DNA of 64,000 nucleotides, from positions 1 through 64,000 of the forward strand of contig CALEXX010000003.1 in assembly GCA_937925095.1 (NCBI GenBank), written 5' to 3'. Positions 34,401 through 42,320 of the stretch are shown here, piece by piece. Position numbers and translations under genes: made by a program. Below the pieces are notes generated by a model that saw only the letters and a list, made by a program, of their open reading frames with translations, was not told the origin of the DNA and ran no database searches. How positions within the stretch are numbered: the first letter of the stretch is position 1; every line of letters starts with the position of its first letter. The DNA is from an uncultured Leptotrichia sp. (GTDB lineage Bacteria > Fusobacteriota > Fusobacteriia > Fusobacteriales > Leptotrichiaceae).

Positions 34401-34574
34401 AAAATTTATTTCCTTTACATTTTTCAAGTTCTTTTCTAATGCTGTAAAAGCTGATATTGTTAGCTTATCGTTAATAATATTGACTACAGCATTTTCTTTT
34501 TCTGCCAAAACTTCATTTATCTTTTCAATAAATTTTTTTGCTAAATTTTCCATTTCCTTCAATATCCTTTTCAT
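31401..34574 (-). CDS. SNF2-type helicase with N-terminal PLD-like domain
   Basis: 1057 residues. The N-terminal about 150 residues resemble a phospholipase D-like module, with 'VIHGSSSLEV' (about 136-145) matching the GSxN-type end of an HKD motif; the His-x-Lys is not evident, so it may be inactive. SNF2 core: 'IIADSVGLGKTFEAL' (266-280), 'LVLTPAKLYDNW', 'VVIDESHNFRNR' (358-361 DESH), 'LLLSATPVNNS', 'ISEGQNLQDCDTVINFDIQWNP' and 'IQRFGRVDRIGS'. First gene of the defence operon. In-frame TAA precedes ATG 34574; a second ATG at 34553 follows AAGGA. Probably moves along DNA in restriction. Confidence 0.9.
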   Translation of the reverse strand: MKRILKEMENLAKKFIEKINEVLAEKENAVVNIINDKLTISAFTALEKNLKNVKEINFIIRDTKFIPENNEISREFMITPNDILYNSYDIKEKNKLKHFAKAKAMYNFIKNNVNVRKVKSYKQVNGNILIIDDDFVIHGSSSLEVYEKKMNSYDFDTTIKGKAEKDQILEMVKKYNQIWNDGDITQDYKQELLESLEFVYKNYNPEFLYYFTLNELFGDKLDSGIEKFEKDSDRFKKTEIWNSLFDFQKDCVVSAIQKLQKYGGCIIADSVGLGKTFEALAVIKYFEIKNDNVLVLTPAKLYDNWRSFSGNYKDSFLNEIFNYKIMFHTDLSRTKGESKSGYELSRFDWSKFDLVVIDESHNFRNRIAKYDENDVLIMNRYFKLLHDVIKSGKNTKVLLLSATPVNNSLVDLKNQISIITGDNDNAFSEEGISSVGHVLRKATQVINDWEKEGSQKKDELLDNLPSDFYKLLEMMTISRSRKHITNYYGTKNIGKFPQKNKPITYYPEIDSEGKLLDFKGTNSLLEELNLSVYTPIDFIKNEYKAYYIEKYKLSGNRGGKLDFETQSKGLIYLHRVNLFKRLESSIYSFSETLKRLIEKIDRTIDNLHKGQQIEEELDVENEDEIYIERSKYEIKVKHLRISAYLEELYNDKEVVEKIFNETLILLKEDRDNKIHELEKIVENKVENTPYNAGNRKILIFTAFADTANYIYSKLSEKFVGKNINIASVTGKGVKTTNRKVREDFHNILSAFSPKSKMKIEIPKEEQIDIIVGTDCISEGQNLQDCDTVINFDIQWNPVSLIQRFGRVDRIGSTNDRIQMINFFPNADLNEYLDLERRVKGKMTTLNIASTGDEDMLNPEMNDFNFRRRQLEKLKEEVIDIEDTNENISLTDLNMNEYLYELSNYVNNHKEISKIPKGIYSVTEGEQKGVLFCFKHSKNNAKPKNDSSLYPYYLIFVGNNKEILFKNSQAREVIKLFRQLCYEKNEVQEKVLKEFFKDTKNATEMGFYSELLNTAVKSIKGEEEEKASQTVFDILGFNNSFKNDTADDFELISFLVVG

Positions 34575-34611
34575 TTAGAGTTTTTATAACCCCTACTAAC
34601 TCCCCTCTTTT

Positions 34612-34637
34612 AGAATTAATCTGAATACTTAATTCCA
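34612..34637 (-). repeat. Inverted repeat A, candidate recombinase crossover site
   Basis: On the minus strand TGGAATTAAG-TATTCAG-ATTAATTCT, matching repeat B at 25 of 26 positions but in opposite orientation. It has two near-inverted arms around a 7-bp centre. Confidence 0.85.
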
Positions 34638-34764
34638 TAGGTTTTAAAATTATATAGAAAAGAAAAAAAAGGCTAAAGATTTCTAGACGTTTTTTAGTCA
34701 TATTTAAATAATATATGGTATAATATATTAGAATTTATTTAAAAAAAGTAAGGTTTAATAAAAC
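34638..34764. promoter_or_regulatory. Candidate invertible promoter segment
   Basis: 127 bp between inverted repeats A and B. It contains the extended -10 TGGTATAAT (34716-34724), now facing the recombinase gene. If inverted, it would face the helicase-mod operon. A weaker TATAAT-like motif (TCTATATAAT on the minus strand, near 34650) already faces the operon. Confidence 0.55.
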
Positions 34765-34790
34765 TGGAATTAAGTATTCAGCTTAATTCT
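34765..34790 (+). repeat. Inverted repeat B, candidate recombinase crossover site
   Basis: TG-GAATTAAG-TATTCAG-CTTAATTC-T: a perfect 8-bp dyad around a 7-bp centre, typical of a tyrosine recombinase core site. The centre TATTCAG is identical to that in repeat A. Confidence 0.85.
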
Positions 34791-34857
34791 TCGCAAATGA
34801 AAAACTTCCACAAATATAGTAAAATTAATAGGCACTATATTACAGGGAGGTAAAAAC

Positions 34858-35847
34858 ATGAAAAATAATAATAATTGTAAAAAGGATATAAAATTTTCAG
34901 AATGGATTGATTTTTGGCTAGAAAATGAAAAACCTTTTTTAAAAGAATCTACTTATGCAACATACTCAAATATTATTGAAAACCACATAAAACCATCCTT
35001 AGGCACTAAAAATATAAGCCATATCCAAAATAATGACTTACAAAATATGATATTTGAAAAATTAAATTCAGGAAGATTAAGTAATAAAAAAGGACTGTCA
35101 CTGAAAACTGTAAAGGATATTATGACAGTTACCAAATCTTGTTTAAATTCTGCAATGAAAAATGATATCATTAAGAGGAAAACTTTTGACTATAAATTTC
35201 CTAAAAATATTTCAAGTAAAAAAATAGAAATTTTTAGTCATGCTGAACATTTTAAACTTTTCCAATATATAAACTCCAATCTAGATGCAAAATCTCTCGG
35301 AATCCTGATTTCTTTATTATGTGGTTTAAGAATAGGAGAAGTTTGTGGTTTGAAATGGTGTGATGTTGATTTTGAAAGTGAAATATTATCTGTAAATCGA
35401 ACTATTCAAAGAATTTATATAAAAAAATCTCTTTCAAGAGAAAGTAAAATAGTAATTTCTTCTCCAAAGACAGTTTCCTCATTTAGAAATATTCCCCTTA
35501 GCAAACATCTAATAAAAATAATGAAAAATTTATGCAGAAATGATAATTTCTATATTATTACAGGTAATAAGAATTTTATTGAACCTAGAATATATAGAAA
35601 ATACTATTATTCAATACTTTCCTCACTAAATATTTCAAAACTATCTTTCCATTCTTTAAGACATACTTTCGCAACACAGGCAATTGAACTTGGAACTGAT
35701 TATAAAACTGTTGCAGAAATTTTAGGACATTCCAATATAAACACAACTTTAAATTTATATGTTCACCCCAAAATGGAATATAAGAGAAAATGTCTAGATA
35801 TGATTTGTGATGAACTCTCTTCATTCCCCAAAAACAGAAAAAGATAA
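34858..35847 (+). CDS. Tyrosine recombinase / site-specific integrase
   Basis: 329 residues. The N-terminal SAM-like core-binding domain covers about 10-115 ('FSEWIDFWLENEKPFLKEST'). The catalytic domain has all expected residues: Arg158 ('CGLRIGEV'), Lys204 ('SPKTVSSFR'), His265 and Arg268 ('FHSLRHTFA'), His291 ('ILGHSN') and Tyr301 ('LNLYVHP'). GGGAGG precedes the ATG. It is divergent from the defence operon, and the gap between them holds two inverted copies of a core-site-like repeat. It may be the inverting enzyme of that switch or the integrase of the island. Its stop codon lies inside a terminator shared with the convergent M23 gene. Confidence 0.93.
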   Translation: MKNNNNCKKDIKFSEWIDFWLENEKPFLKESTYATYSNIIENHIKPSLGTKNISHIQNNDLQNMIFEKLNSGRLSNKKGLSLKTVKDIMTVTKSCLNSAMKNDIIKRKTFDYKFPKNISSKKIEIFSHAEHFKLFQYINSNLDAKSLGILISLLCGLRIGEVCGLKWCDVDFESEILSVNRTIQRIYIKKSLSRESKIVISSPKTVSSFRNIPLSKHLIKIMKNLCRNDNFYIITGNKNFIEPRIYRKYYYSILSSLNISKLSFHSLRHTFATQAIELGTDYKTVAEILGHSNINTTLNLYVHPKMEYKRKCLDMICDELSSFPKNRKR

Positions 35848-35863
35848 GGCCTTTGCCTTATCT
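35842..35863. terminator. Shared hairpin terminator containing two convergent stop codons
   Basis: AGATAAGGC-CTTT-GCCTTATCT: 9-bp stem, 4-nt loop. The recombinase TAA (35845-35847) and the M23 gene stop (35858-35860 on the minus strand) lie in opposite arms. The minus strand continues with TTTTTC. Confidence 0.8.
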
Positions 35864-36796
35864 CCTGCTCCCTTTCTTCCTTCCGGAAACTTTTCCATTA
35901 TTTGAAATTTTTTTATTCTTTTCTTCCTCTTCCTTTATCCTTTTCTCGTTTTCCTCATCCATAAACACACTTGCCAGCCTGAAACCTTCCGCATATTTTT
36001 TATCTGCCTTCCAGACTAATTGAGTAGCTTCATACTGGACTTTCTTCTCTTCCTCAGATAATTGATTCCCATTTTTTATCTTAAAATACATTTCAGGATC
36101 CACTCTATTTACAAGTCCTTTTCCCCGCATTTCATAAGCTATTTCAAAATGCAGATGCGGAGCACGTGTTCCGTTTGCATTACCTGTAACTCCTGTTTTT
36201 CCAAGTACCTGTCCCGCCTTTACTGTATCTCCAACTTTTACACTAACTTCACTCAAATGACAATATCTTAGATATTTTATTACCACTCCAGGTTCATAAT
36301 TTGGACCATAGGTTTCTTCTCCTGAACCTTTCTTCGGTTTATAATTTTTTCTCTTTATTTTTTCAAGCTCATTAGGATCCACTTCCAAATAAAAATTTAA
36401 TCCATAACCTTTTTTATCTACATATAAATCAACAATTTTTCCATCCAGAACTGCAAAGACATCTGTTCCTGGAACAGCGAAAATATCAATCCCCTGATGA
36501 GCTCTTATTCCATTACTTCTTGTCATTCCAAACTTAGCCCAATCAGGATATTCTTCCCCCCTGAAGCTATAATATGTAACTTGGGGATTCTTTATAGGAT
36601 CTATCCTAAAAATATTATCTTCTTCCTCTTCAGTTACTGCTTTAACAACTGCTTCTTCACGTTTAGTATTAATATAAGTTACAACAGAAAAAATAATACC
36701 TGCAATTATCAGAGGAACGATAAAAACAAACATAACTTTTCTCTTATTAATACTCCATTTCTTATTGTTTTTCATATTATTGTAATTATTTTCCAT
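35858..36796 (-). CDS. M23-family (LytM-type) metallopeptidase, membrane-anchored
   Basis: 312 residues. A membrane segment at about 20-42 places the rest in the periplasm. The peptidase domain has 'AHQGIDIFAVPGTDVFAV' (zinc His and Asp) and 'APHLHFEIAYEM' (HxH), the zinc ligands and catalytic His of LytM/M23 enzymes, so it is probably an active endopeptidase on peptidoglycan cross-links. An insert of about 30 residues (Lys/Gly/Pro-rich) lies within the domain, and the C-terminal tail is charged and Lys/Glu-rich. Monocistronic at the right edge of the defence island. Confidence 0.88.
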   Translation of the reverse strand: MENNYNNMKNNKKWSINKRKVMFVFIVPLIIAGIIFSVVTYINTKREEAVVKAVTEEEEDNIFRIDPIKNPQVTYYSFRGEEYPDWAKFGMTRSNGIRAHQGIDIFAVPGTDVFAVLDGKIVDLYVDKKGYGLNFYLEVDPNELEKIKRKNYKPKKGSGEETYGPNYEPGVVIKYLRYCHLSEVSVKVGDTVKAGQVLGKTGVTGNANGTRAPHLHFEIAYEMRGKGLVNRVDPEMYFKIKNGNQLSEEEKKVQYEATQLVWKADKKYAEGFRLASVFMDEENEKRIKEEEEKNKKISNNGKVSGRKKGSRR

Positions 36797-36828
36797 AGTA
36801 GTTAAATTTTAAAATCTCCTCTTTAAAT

Positions 36829-37956
36829 TTATTCAAATTCCCTCAAAAATTCTGAAAGCTTTTCAAGTCCCTTTTCCAGTATCTCCCTATGAGTGCAGTA
36901 ACCTAATCTTGCATATCCCGGCATATCAAAACGGTTACCTGGAACTAACAGCACTCCCTTTTCCTTCAGAAGTTTTATGCAAAATTCCTCTGTATCAACT
37001 GGAATATCTAATTTAATAAATGAAGTCGATACATATTTAGGATAAATCAATGATACTTTAGGTTCATTTTCCACCCATTTTTTTACAACTTCTAAATTTT
37101 CTGTTACTATTTTTCTATTTCTTTCCAGTACAGCTTCCTTATTTTCCAGTATATATGTAGCCAGATAATCATCAAATACCCCTGCACATATCATCGTATA
37201 ATCACGATATTTACGGAAAATATCACTTAATTCAGAATTTGCGGCGACCCATCCTATACGTATTCCTGGAACAGAATAAGTTTTTGAAATGCTGTTTACT
37301 GCTATTCCCTTGTCATATAAATCCACTATTGAAGGAACTTCTATTCCTGTTTCCAGTGATTTATAAACTTCATCGGAAAGAATATAGGCTCCACAGCCTT
37401 CAGCAATTTTTACCAGTTCCTTCAGAAAATCTTCCTCCATAACTGCTCCTGTAGGATTATTTGCATTATTAATACATATCATTTTTGTATTACTTCTTAC
37501 AAGTTTCCGTAAATCTTCCAAATCCGGCAGCCATCCATTTTCTTCCTTAATATGCCACAAATCCACTTCTGCACCAAAAGAACGTGGTATATCATACAGT
37601 TGCTGATAAGTAGGATACAGTGAAATAACATGGTCTCCAGGCTCAATCAGAGAATATAAAGCCAGGAAATTACCTCCTGTTGCTCCATTTGTCTGTAAAA
37701 CCTGTTCAGGCTTAATATTTTTATATAAAAGACTTACCTGTTTCTTAAATTCAGGTGAACCTTCTATCCATCCATAATTCATCTTTTTTGTCATTAATTC
37801 TGAAAAAAATTCCTTTTCACTTTTGTTCCCTGTTTTTATAATTTCTTCCAATGTAAATGAGGCTATTGAACTTCCTCCTATATCATAAATCGCATCATTT
37901 TCCCATACATTCAGCCATTCTTCAACTCCAAAGTTTGCAATTTTCATATTACTCAC
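36829..37956 (-). CDS. PLP-dependent aminotransferase, class I/II
   Basis: 375 residues of fold type I: 'LQTNGATGGNFLALYSLIEPGDHVISLYPTYQQLYDIP', 'NNANNPTGAVM' (Asn contact to the cofactor), 'YILSDEVYKSLE' (Asp to the pyridine N), and 'SISKTYSVPGIRIGW' (Schiff-base Lys and Arg for phosphate). The C-terminal Arg for substrate carboxylate is plausible in 'PGYARLGYCTHREI'. Substrate cannot be told from sequence alone; there is no biosynthetic gene neighbour. Confidence 0.88.
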   Translation of the reverse strand: MSNMKIANFGVEEWLNVWENDAIYDIGGSSIASFTLEEIIKTGNKSEKEFFSELMTKKMNYGWIEGSPEFKKQVSLLYKNIKPEQVLQTNGATGGNFLALYSLIEPGDHVISLYPTYQQLYDIPRSFGAEVDLWHIKEENGWLPDLEDLRKLVRSNTKMICINNANNPTGAVMEEDFLKELVKIAEGCGAYILSDEVYKSLETGIEVPSIVDLYDKGIAVNSISKTYSVPGIRIGWVAANSELSDIFRKYRDYTMICAGVFDDYLATYILENKEAVLERNRKIVTENLEVVKKWVENEPKVSLIYPKYVSTSFIKLDIPVDTEEFCIKLLKEKGVLLVPGNRFDMPGYARLGYCTHREILEKGLEKLSEFLREFE

Positions 37957-38041
37957 CTCTTTTATATATAAATATACGGGACATCCACTTTTAAATGAAT
38001 ACCCCGAATATCCTGTCTAAATATTATTTTATCGTTTAAAG

Positions 38042-39826
38042 CTATTTTACAAGCATAACTGTTGGTACTTCAGGTACTCTGAAACCATTTTTATCTCCAG
38101 GTGAAGCGTTTCCAAGCCAGTCATATATAAACTTTATTTGATCATCATAATGTCTTATACATTTATGTGATTCAGGATAAGTTCCTATTTTCTTTGCTGT
38201 TACAGCTTTTCTTTGATTTCTTGTTTCCTTTGGCTCAAATAATGAAGGTATACTGTGCATATATCCTCCACCACTGAATCTTACGGCATTTTTAGCATCT
38301 CCTACCACTGTTCCGGCAGAACCTGTATATTGCATTACAGGCTTTGAATAAGCCACATGGAATACTCCATAAGGTGTTGCATATGAATCATTTCCATCTT
38401 TCCCTGTTGTTACAAATGAACTTGTTACAACATTCCAGCTATTTGAACCTTTATTTTTTTCTATTATCATTTCATTCTGGCTATGTCTATCAACATAAAT
38501 GAATCTTGAAATTTCTTCCTTGATTCCTGAATCCTTCAGAAGTTTCTTATTTGATTTCTGAAGATAATATTCCTTATCATCATAAACATCTATTTTTACC
38601 TTTATATATTTGTCAGTTTCTTCAGTTATTGTCATAATTGACCTGTCAGGAATATTTATAAATTCCTTAAACGAAGAACTTAAATATCCTCTTTCACTCT
38701 GATTTTCTTTATTACCATACTTATCTTTGTTTGAACCGTTACCTCCACCTAATGGAGTATAATCATCTAAAACATAGATTTTCTGATTTTTTGCAACTGC
38801 TTCTTTTATGAAGTTATTAGTTTTTTCAGCCCTTTTCATCATGTCATTCCAGTCAAATTCTCTCTTTATTGCATTTGCAGCTAAAACATATCCAAGTTTA
38901 CCGTCAAAATAAACTTCATACCATTCTGCAGTTCCTCCAGACACGTTTGTCTTAACTTTTCCAATAACTTTATATTTGTGACTGTAGGCGGCATTCTTTA
39001 GAACTCCTGATTTTGTATTAGGTTCTTTTCTTACTGCCGTTGCTGTCTTTATAAATACGAAGTCATCCATATCTTTAGGAGAATTCTTGTCATATTTATA
39101 ATTGAAAGTTAAATTTTTTGGTCTTTCTTTTACATAGTAATTAATATAAGTATAAGGCCCTTTAATATTTTTTGCAGGCTGTTTACCTTCATCTACCACA
39201 TTGTCCTTGGATTTTGTATCTGTTTCTGTATTCTGAGGTACATTAGTTATGTTATCCTCTTTCTTTAAATCTTCAGGAACATCATTTTTTTCTGTTACAG
39301 TAGGCGTTTTCTCTGCTGGTTCTTTTTCAACTGTAGAAGGTTTTTTATCTACTACAGCTGGCGTTTTCTCTGCTGATTTCTTTTCTTCTGTTTTCTTTTC
39401 AGTTTCTACTTTTTTAATATTTTCTTTTTTTGGTTCCGTATTGGAATTAGAGCTAGATTTTGCTACTTCTTTTTTAGGATAGCTATCTATAAAGCTAGTC
39501 ATAAAATTACCAAAATCATTATCAAAATTTGATTTCCCAAATATTTTTTCAACTTCTTTTCCTTTTACAGACTTTCCTTTGTCATCAGTTATATATGGAA
39601 TAAACTTAGTTACAACCCTATCCGGCTCAATCAGATACATAATAACCAGTTTATCCTTTTTACCGTCCTTATCTAAATCCGGTTTAAGCTCATTTGATTT
39701 CCATTCCTTCTTTTCTTCTGTTTTTTCTGTAGTATTTCCACTAGTTACAGGATTACCTGTAACATTTCCATACACAGATAAAACCATAAGAACAAATAAT
39801 AAAAAAATTTTCTTAGTACCTTTCAT
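38042..39826 (-). CDS. L,D-transpeptidase-like (YkuD) exported protein 1
   Basis: 594 residues: signal peptide (about 1-20), low-complexity Lys/Glu/Thr/Pro spacer (about 120-220), SH3-like region ('VFIKTATAVRKEPNTKSGVLKNAAY') and a C-terminal YkuD-type catalytic domain ('GVFHVAYSKPVMQYTG', 'GGYMHSIPSLF', 'TYPESHKCIRHYDDQI'). L,D-transpeptidases make 3-3 cross-links or anchor proteins to peptidoglycan through a Cys in an S-H-G-C motif; here it is S-H-K-C. Adjacent to a paralogue. Confidence 0.85.
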   Translation of the reverse strand: MKGTKKIFLLFVLMVLSVYGNVTGNPVTSGNTTEKTEEKKEWKSNELKPDLDKDGKKDKLVIMYLIEPDRVVTKFIPYITDDKGKSVKGKEVEKIFGKSNFDNDFGNFMTSFIDSYPKKEVAKSSSNSNTEPKKENIKKVETEKKTEEKKSAEKTPAVVDKKPSTVEKEPAEKTPTVTEKNDVPEDLKKEDNITNVPQNTETDTKSKDNVVDEGKQPAKNIKGPYTYINYYVKERPKNLTFNYKYDKNSPKDMDDFVFIKTATAVRKEPNTKSGVLKNAAYSHKYKVIGKVKTNVSGGTAEWYEVYFDGKLGYVLAANAIKREFDWNDMMKRAEKTNNFIKEAVAKNQKIYVLDDYTPLGGGNGSNKDKYGNKENQSERGYLSSSFKEFINIPDRSIMTITEETDKYIKVKIDVYDDKEYYLQKSNKKLLKDSGIKEEISRFIYVDRHSQNEMIIEKNKGSNSWNVVTSSFVTTGKDGNDSYATPYGVFHVAYSKPVMQYTGSAGTVVGDAKNAVRFSGGGYMHSIPSLFEPKETRNQRKAVTAKKIGTYPESHKCIRHYDDQIKFIYDWLGNASPGDKNGFRVPEVPTVMLVK

Positions 39827-39909
39827 ACTTTACCTCATCTCCAAATTTGTGAAATATTTTTATGGAATTTTTGTTAACTTTGATTTTAATCTTAAAATTT
39901 CTAAATTTA

Positions 39910-41445
39910 TTATAAAACTACTACTACTACCGGCTCTGCAGGTATTGTATTTTCTTTTTCCTTTTTTTGACTGTCTGCATTTATCCATTTTACTATATAT
40001 TCAATCTGGTCATCATAATGTCTTACACATTTATGCGATTCTTTATACGTTCCTATTTTTCCTGCAGTGTACGCTTTTGTTGATTTTGATGCTCCGTATG
40101 CAGCCGGAATTCCATGCATATATGCACCACCACTGAATCTTACTGCATAATTGGCTTCTCCTGCTATTACAAGTCCTTCTTTTCCTGCACTTTTACGTGT
40201 GTCACCCTCTTTAGCATGTCCCGTAAATAACATATAAGGTCTAGTAAATGCTACAAGGAAAGCTCCGTGTGGTGTTTCATACGAAGAATATCCGTTATCT
40301 ACTCCTGTTGTTACAAAAGAATAAGTTACAACATTAAATTTATTAGTATCATTTTCCCTTTCAAATATAGCTTCCGTCTGGCTTTCAGGATCTATTGCAA
40401 CAAACTTGTTTACTTTAGAAGTTATATCTGTTTTTTGTATGTTATTAGCCTTCTTCTCAATATAATAAGGACCTCCATACATTGGTGTTTCTATTTTTAC
40501 CATCCCATTTTCTTCACCTAAAACTCTAAGAAGAGTTCTATCCGGTATATTTATATATTCTCCTTCTTTATTGGAGTTTACATATCCTTTTATACTTTGG
40601 TTACTTCTATTTCCAAACTTGTCTTTTTTACTGTAGTAATCATTTGCCAATGGTCTATATTCAGTAACAATATAAATATCCTCTTTCTTTTCAAGTGTAT
40701 CTGATATAAAACTGTTTATTTTCTCCATTTTAGAAACCATTTTGTCCCAATAGAATCCTCTTTTTATAACTTTATTTTTATCCTGAATAAATCCTTTTAC
40801 TTTTGATTCCTTCCCAAATTCTGCAAGGTACCATTTTTGGCTTCCATTTTCCTTTATCGAAGTAAATTCAAGTAACAGTCTAGGTTTATCCTTGTATTTC
40901 AAAGATGCAACTCCAGATGATGAATTACTTGGTGCTTCCCTCAGAACATCTGAATGCCCAATAAAAAGAAAGTTCTCCAAATCTTTAAGAGAATTTTTAT
41001 CATATTTAAGGTTTACTGATACGTTTTCATTTGTATTGTCGCCAAACAGATTTACTACTCTTACTTCTCCCTTTTCTATTCCTTTGGAATATTCTCCATA
41101 ATAATCTTTTATACTTTTTAAAGTTTTTTCAGTATTTTCAAAGGAAAATGCAGTTGCTTCATTTTTTAATGGAATCTGATAAGTAAGTGTATACCGCCCA
41201 TCCTGTAACGTATAAATTGAAACTAGACCTCCCTTTGTAATAATACTATCACTTTTTTTATTTACTACTACTTTCTCCGGTATTCCATCATTATCAAAAT
41301 CATATTCTGTTTCATAGACATCATAACCATCTACTTTTATATTTTCTGTATATTCCTTTGGTAATGATACTTTTTCACTTGATTTACCTGCAAAATTAAA
41401 TGCTGCCAATGCAAATGTAAACAATGCTAATCTATTTTTTCTCAT
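39910..41445 (-). CDS. L,D-transpeptidase-like (YkuD) exported protein 2
   Basis: 511 residues from ATG 41445 (AGGAG just before; 41478 lacks a site). Signal peptide about 1-20, SH3-like region ('FLFIGHSDVLREAPSNSSSGVASLKYK') and YkuD catalytic end: 'GAFLVAFTRPYMLFTG', 'GGAYMHGIPAAYG', 'TYKESHKCVRHYDDQIEYI'. It is a paralogue of the gene at 38042-39826 but lacks the low-complexity spacer. The two are separated by 83 bp and probably arose by duplication. The motif is again S-H-K-C. Confidence 0.85.
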   Translation of the reverse strand: MRKNRLALFTFALAAFNFAGKSSEKVSLPKEYTENIKVDGYDVYETEYDFDNDGIPEKVVVNKKSDSIITKGGLVSIYTLQDGRYTLTYQIPLKNEATAFSFENTEKTLKSIKDYYGEYSKGIEKGEVRVVNLFGDNTNENVSVNLKYDKNSLKDLENFLFIGHSDVLREAPSNSSSGVASLKYKDKPRLLLEFTSIKENGSQKWYLAEFGKESKVKGFIQDKNKVIKRGFYWDKMVSKMEKINSFISDTLEKKEDIYIVTEYRPLANDYYSKKDKFGNRSNQSIKGYVNSNKEGEYINIPDRTLLRVLGEENGMVKIETPMYGGPYYIEKKANNIQKTDITSKVNKFVAIDPESQTEAIFERENDTNKFNVVTYSFVTTGVDNGYSSYETPHGAFLVAFTRPYMLFTGHAKEGDTRKSAGKEGLVIAGEANYAVRFSGGAYMHGIPAAYGASKSTKAYTAGKIGTYKESHKCVRHYDDQIEYIVKWINADSQKKEKENTIPAEPVVVVVL

Positions 41446-41594
41446 TTCAACTCCTATTTTTTCTAAATCATTTCTCAATATATATTCACATATAATTTTA
41501 TAATAAATTCATAAAAAAATCTACTACAATTTTATATATATCACATACAATATATAATATATATAACATTAGTTTTTTATATTAATAATTTATA

Positions 41595-42281
41595 TTAATA
41601 TAGATGAAAACATCCTTTTAAAATTCCTAATACTCTCAAATTATAATATGTTCCTTTTGGAAAAATCATCGTATCTTCTTTTTCGTTTAAAGCTCTTAAA
41701 ATAATTGTATCTTCAATATATTCAACATTTTTTATATACTTTTTATTTTCATATTCAACAAGACAGTATTTTTTATGTAACTCTTCAAAGTTGATTTTTT
41801 TCTGTTTTGAAAAAATTAAAGTATCCAAATAATGAAATTTTGGCTCATAATGTCCTGATTTTACTACTATTGCAAAAAGATCCTCATCATCTTCTTCAAA
41901 TTTAGGAAATAACTGGATTTCCTTTTCATTGAAGAAATATATTTCATCGTTTGGAAGAATTTCACCATCCAGTACAATATTACTCGTAGGAAGTTTATGC
42001 TTTTTTTCCTGTACTATCTCATCCTGTCTAAAAAGAGTGATTTCCTCCTGAATTTTTTTCGGTAACCTTCTAAGTTCCTCATATTCGGAAATTTTCTTTT
42101 TATCCTCTGCCGATACATCAAATATTTTATAAAACTTATCCAGAAAATTCTCTGACGGACCTTTCAAATCGTTTATTATATTACTTATGTATTGGGGAGA
42201 AACTCCTATCAGCTTAGACAGTTCCACCTGGGATATTTTTCTTCTGATATATTTTTCCAGTATTTCTCCTGTACTTTCCAT
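41595..42281 (-). CDS. XRE-type regulator with degenerate S24/LexA-like C-terminus
   Basis: 228 residues. N-terminal helix-turn-helix 'SQVELSKLIGVSPQYISNIINDLKGPS'. C-terminal part 'LFAIVVKSGHYEPKFHYLDTLIFSK' has the layout of LexA/CI-type peptidase domains (V-x-G-x-S-M-x-P, then D) but His-Tyr replaces the Ser-Met, so it is not expected to self-cleave. ATG 42281 follows GGAGGAG. It is 30 bp downstream of metA, so it may be cotranscribed with it. Target unknown. Confidence 0.75.
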   Translation of the reverse strand: MESTGEILEKYIRRKISQVELSKLIGVSPQYISNIINDLKGPSENFLDKFYKIFDVSAEDKKKISEYEELRRLPKKIQEEITLFRQDEIVQEKKHKLPTSNIVLDGEILPNDEIYFFNEKEIQLFPKFEEDDEDLFAIVVKSGHYEPKFHYLDTLIFSKQKKINFEELHKKYCLVEYENKKYIKNVEYIEDTIILRALNEKEDTMIFPKGTYYNLRVLGILKGCFHLY

Positions 42282-42320
42282 AATCTCTCCTCCTGATTCA
42301 TATTTCATATTTTTTTAAAC

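Noticed and set aside
31401..34574. DISARM or BREX system
   Set aside because: No DUF1998 (DrmB), PglZ, BrxC or BrxL-like gene is present. The methylase and Res are of type III restriction type.
34765..34790. Integration site (att) of the island
   Set aside because: The second copy found nearby is inverted, which favours inversion over excision. No direct copy was seen at the left end near 19.4 kb, though I could not search exhaustively.
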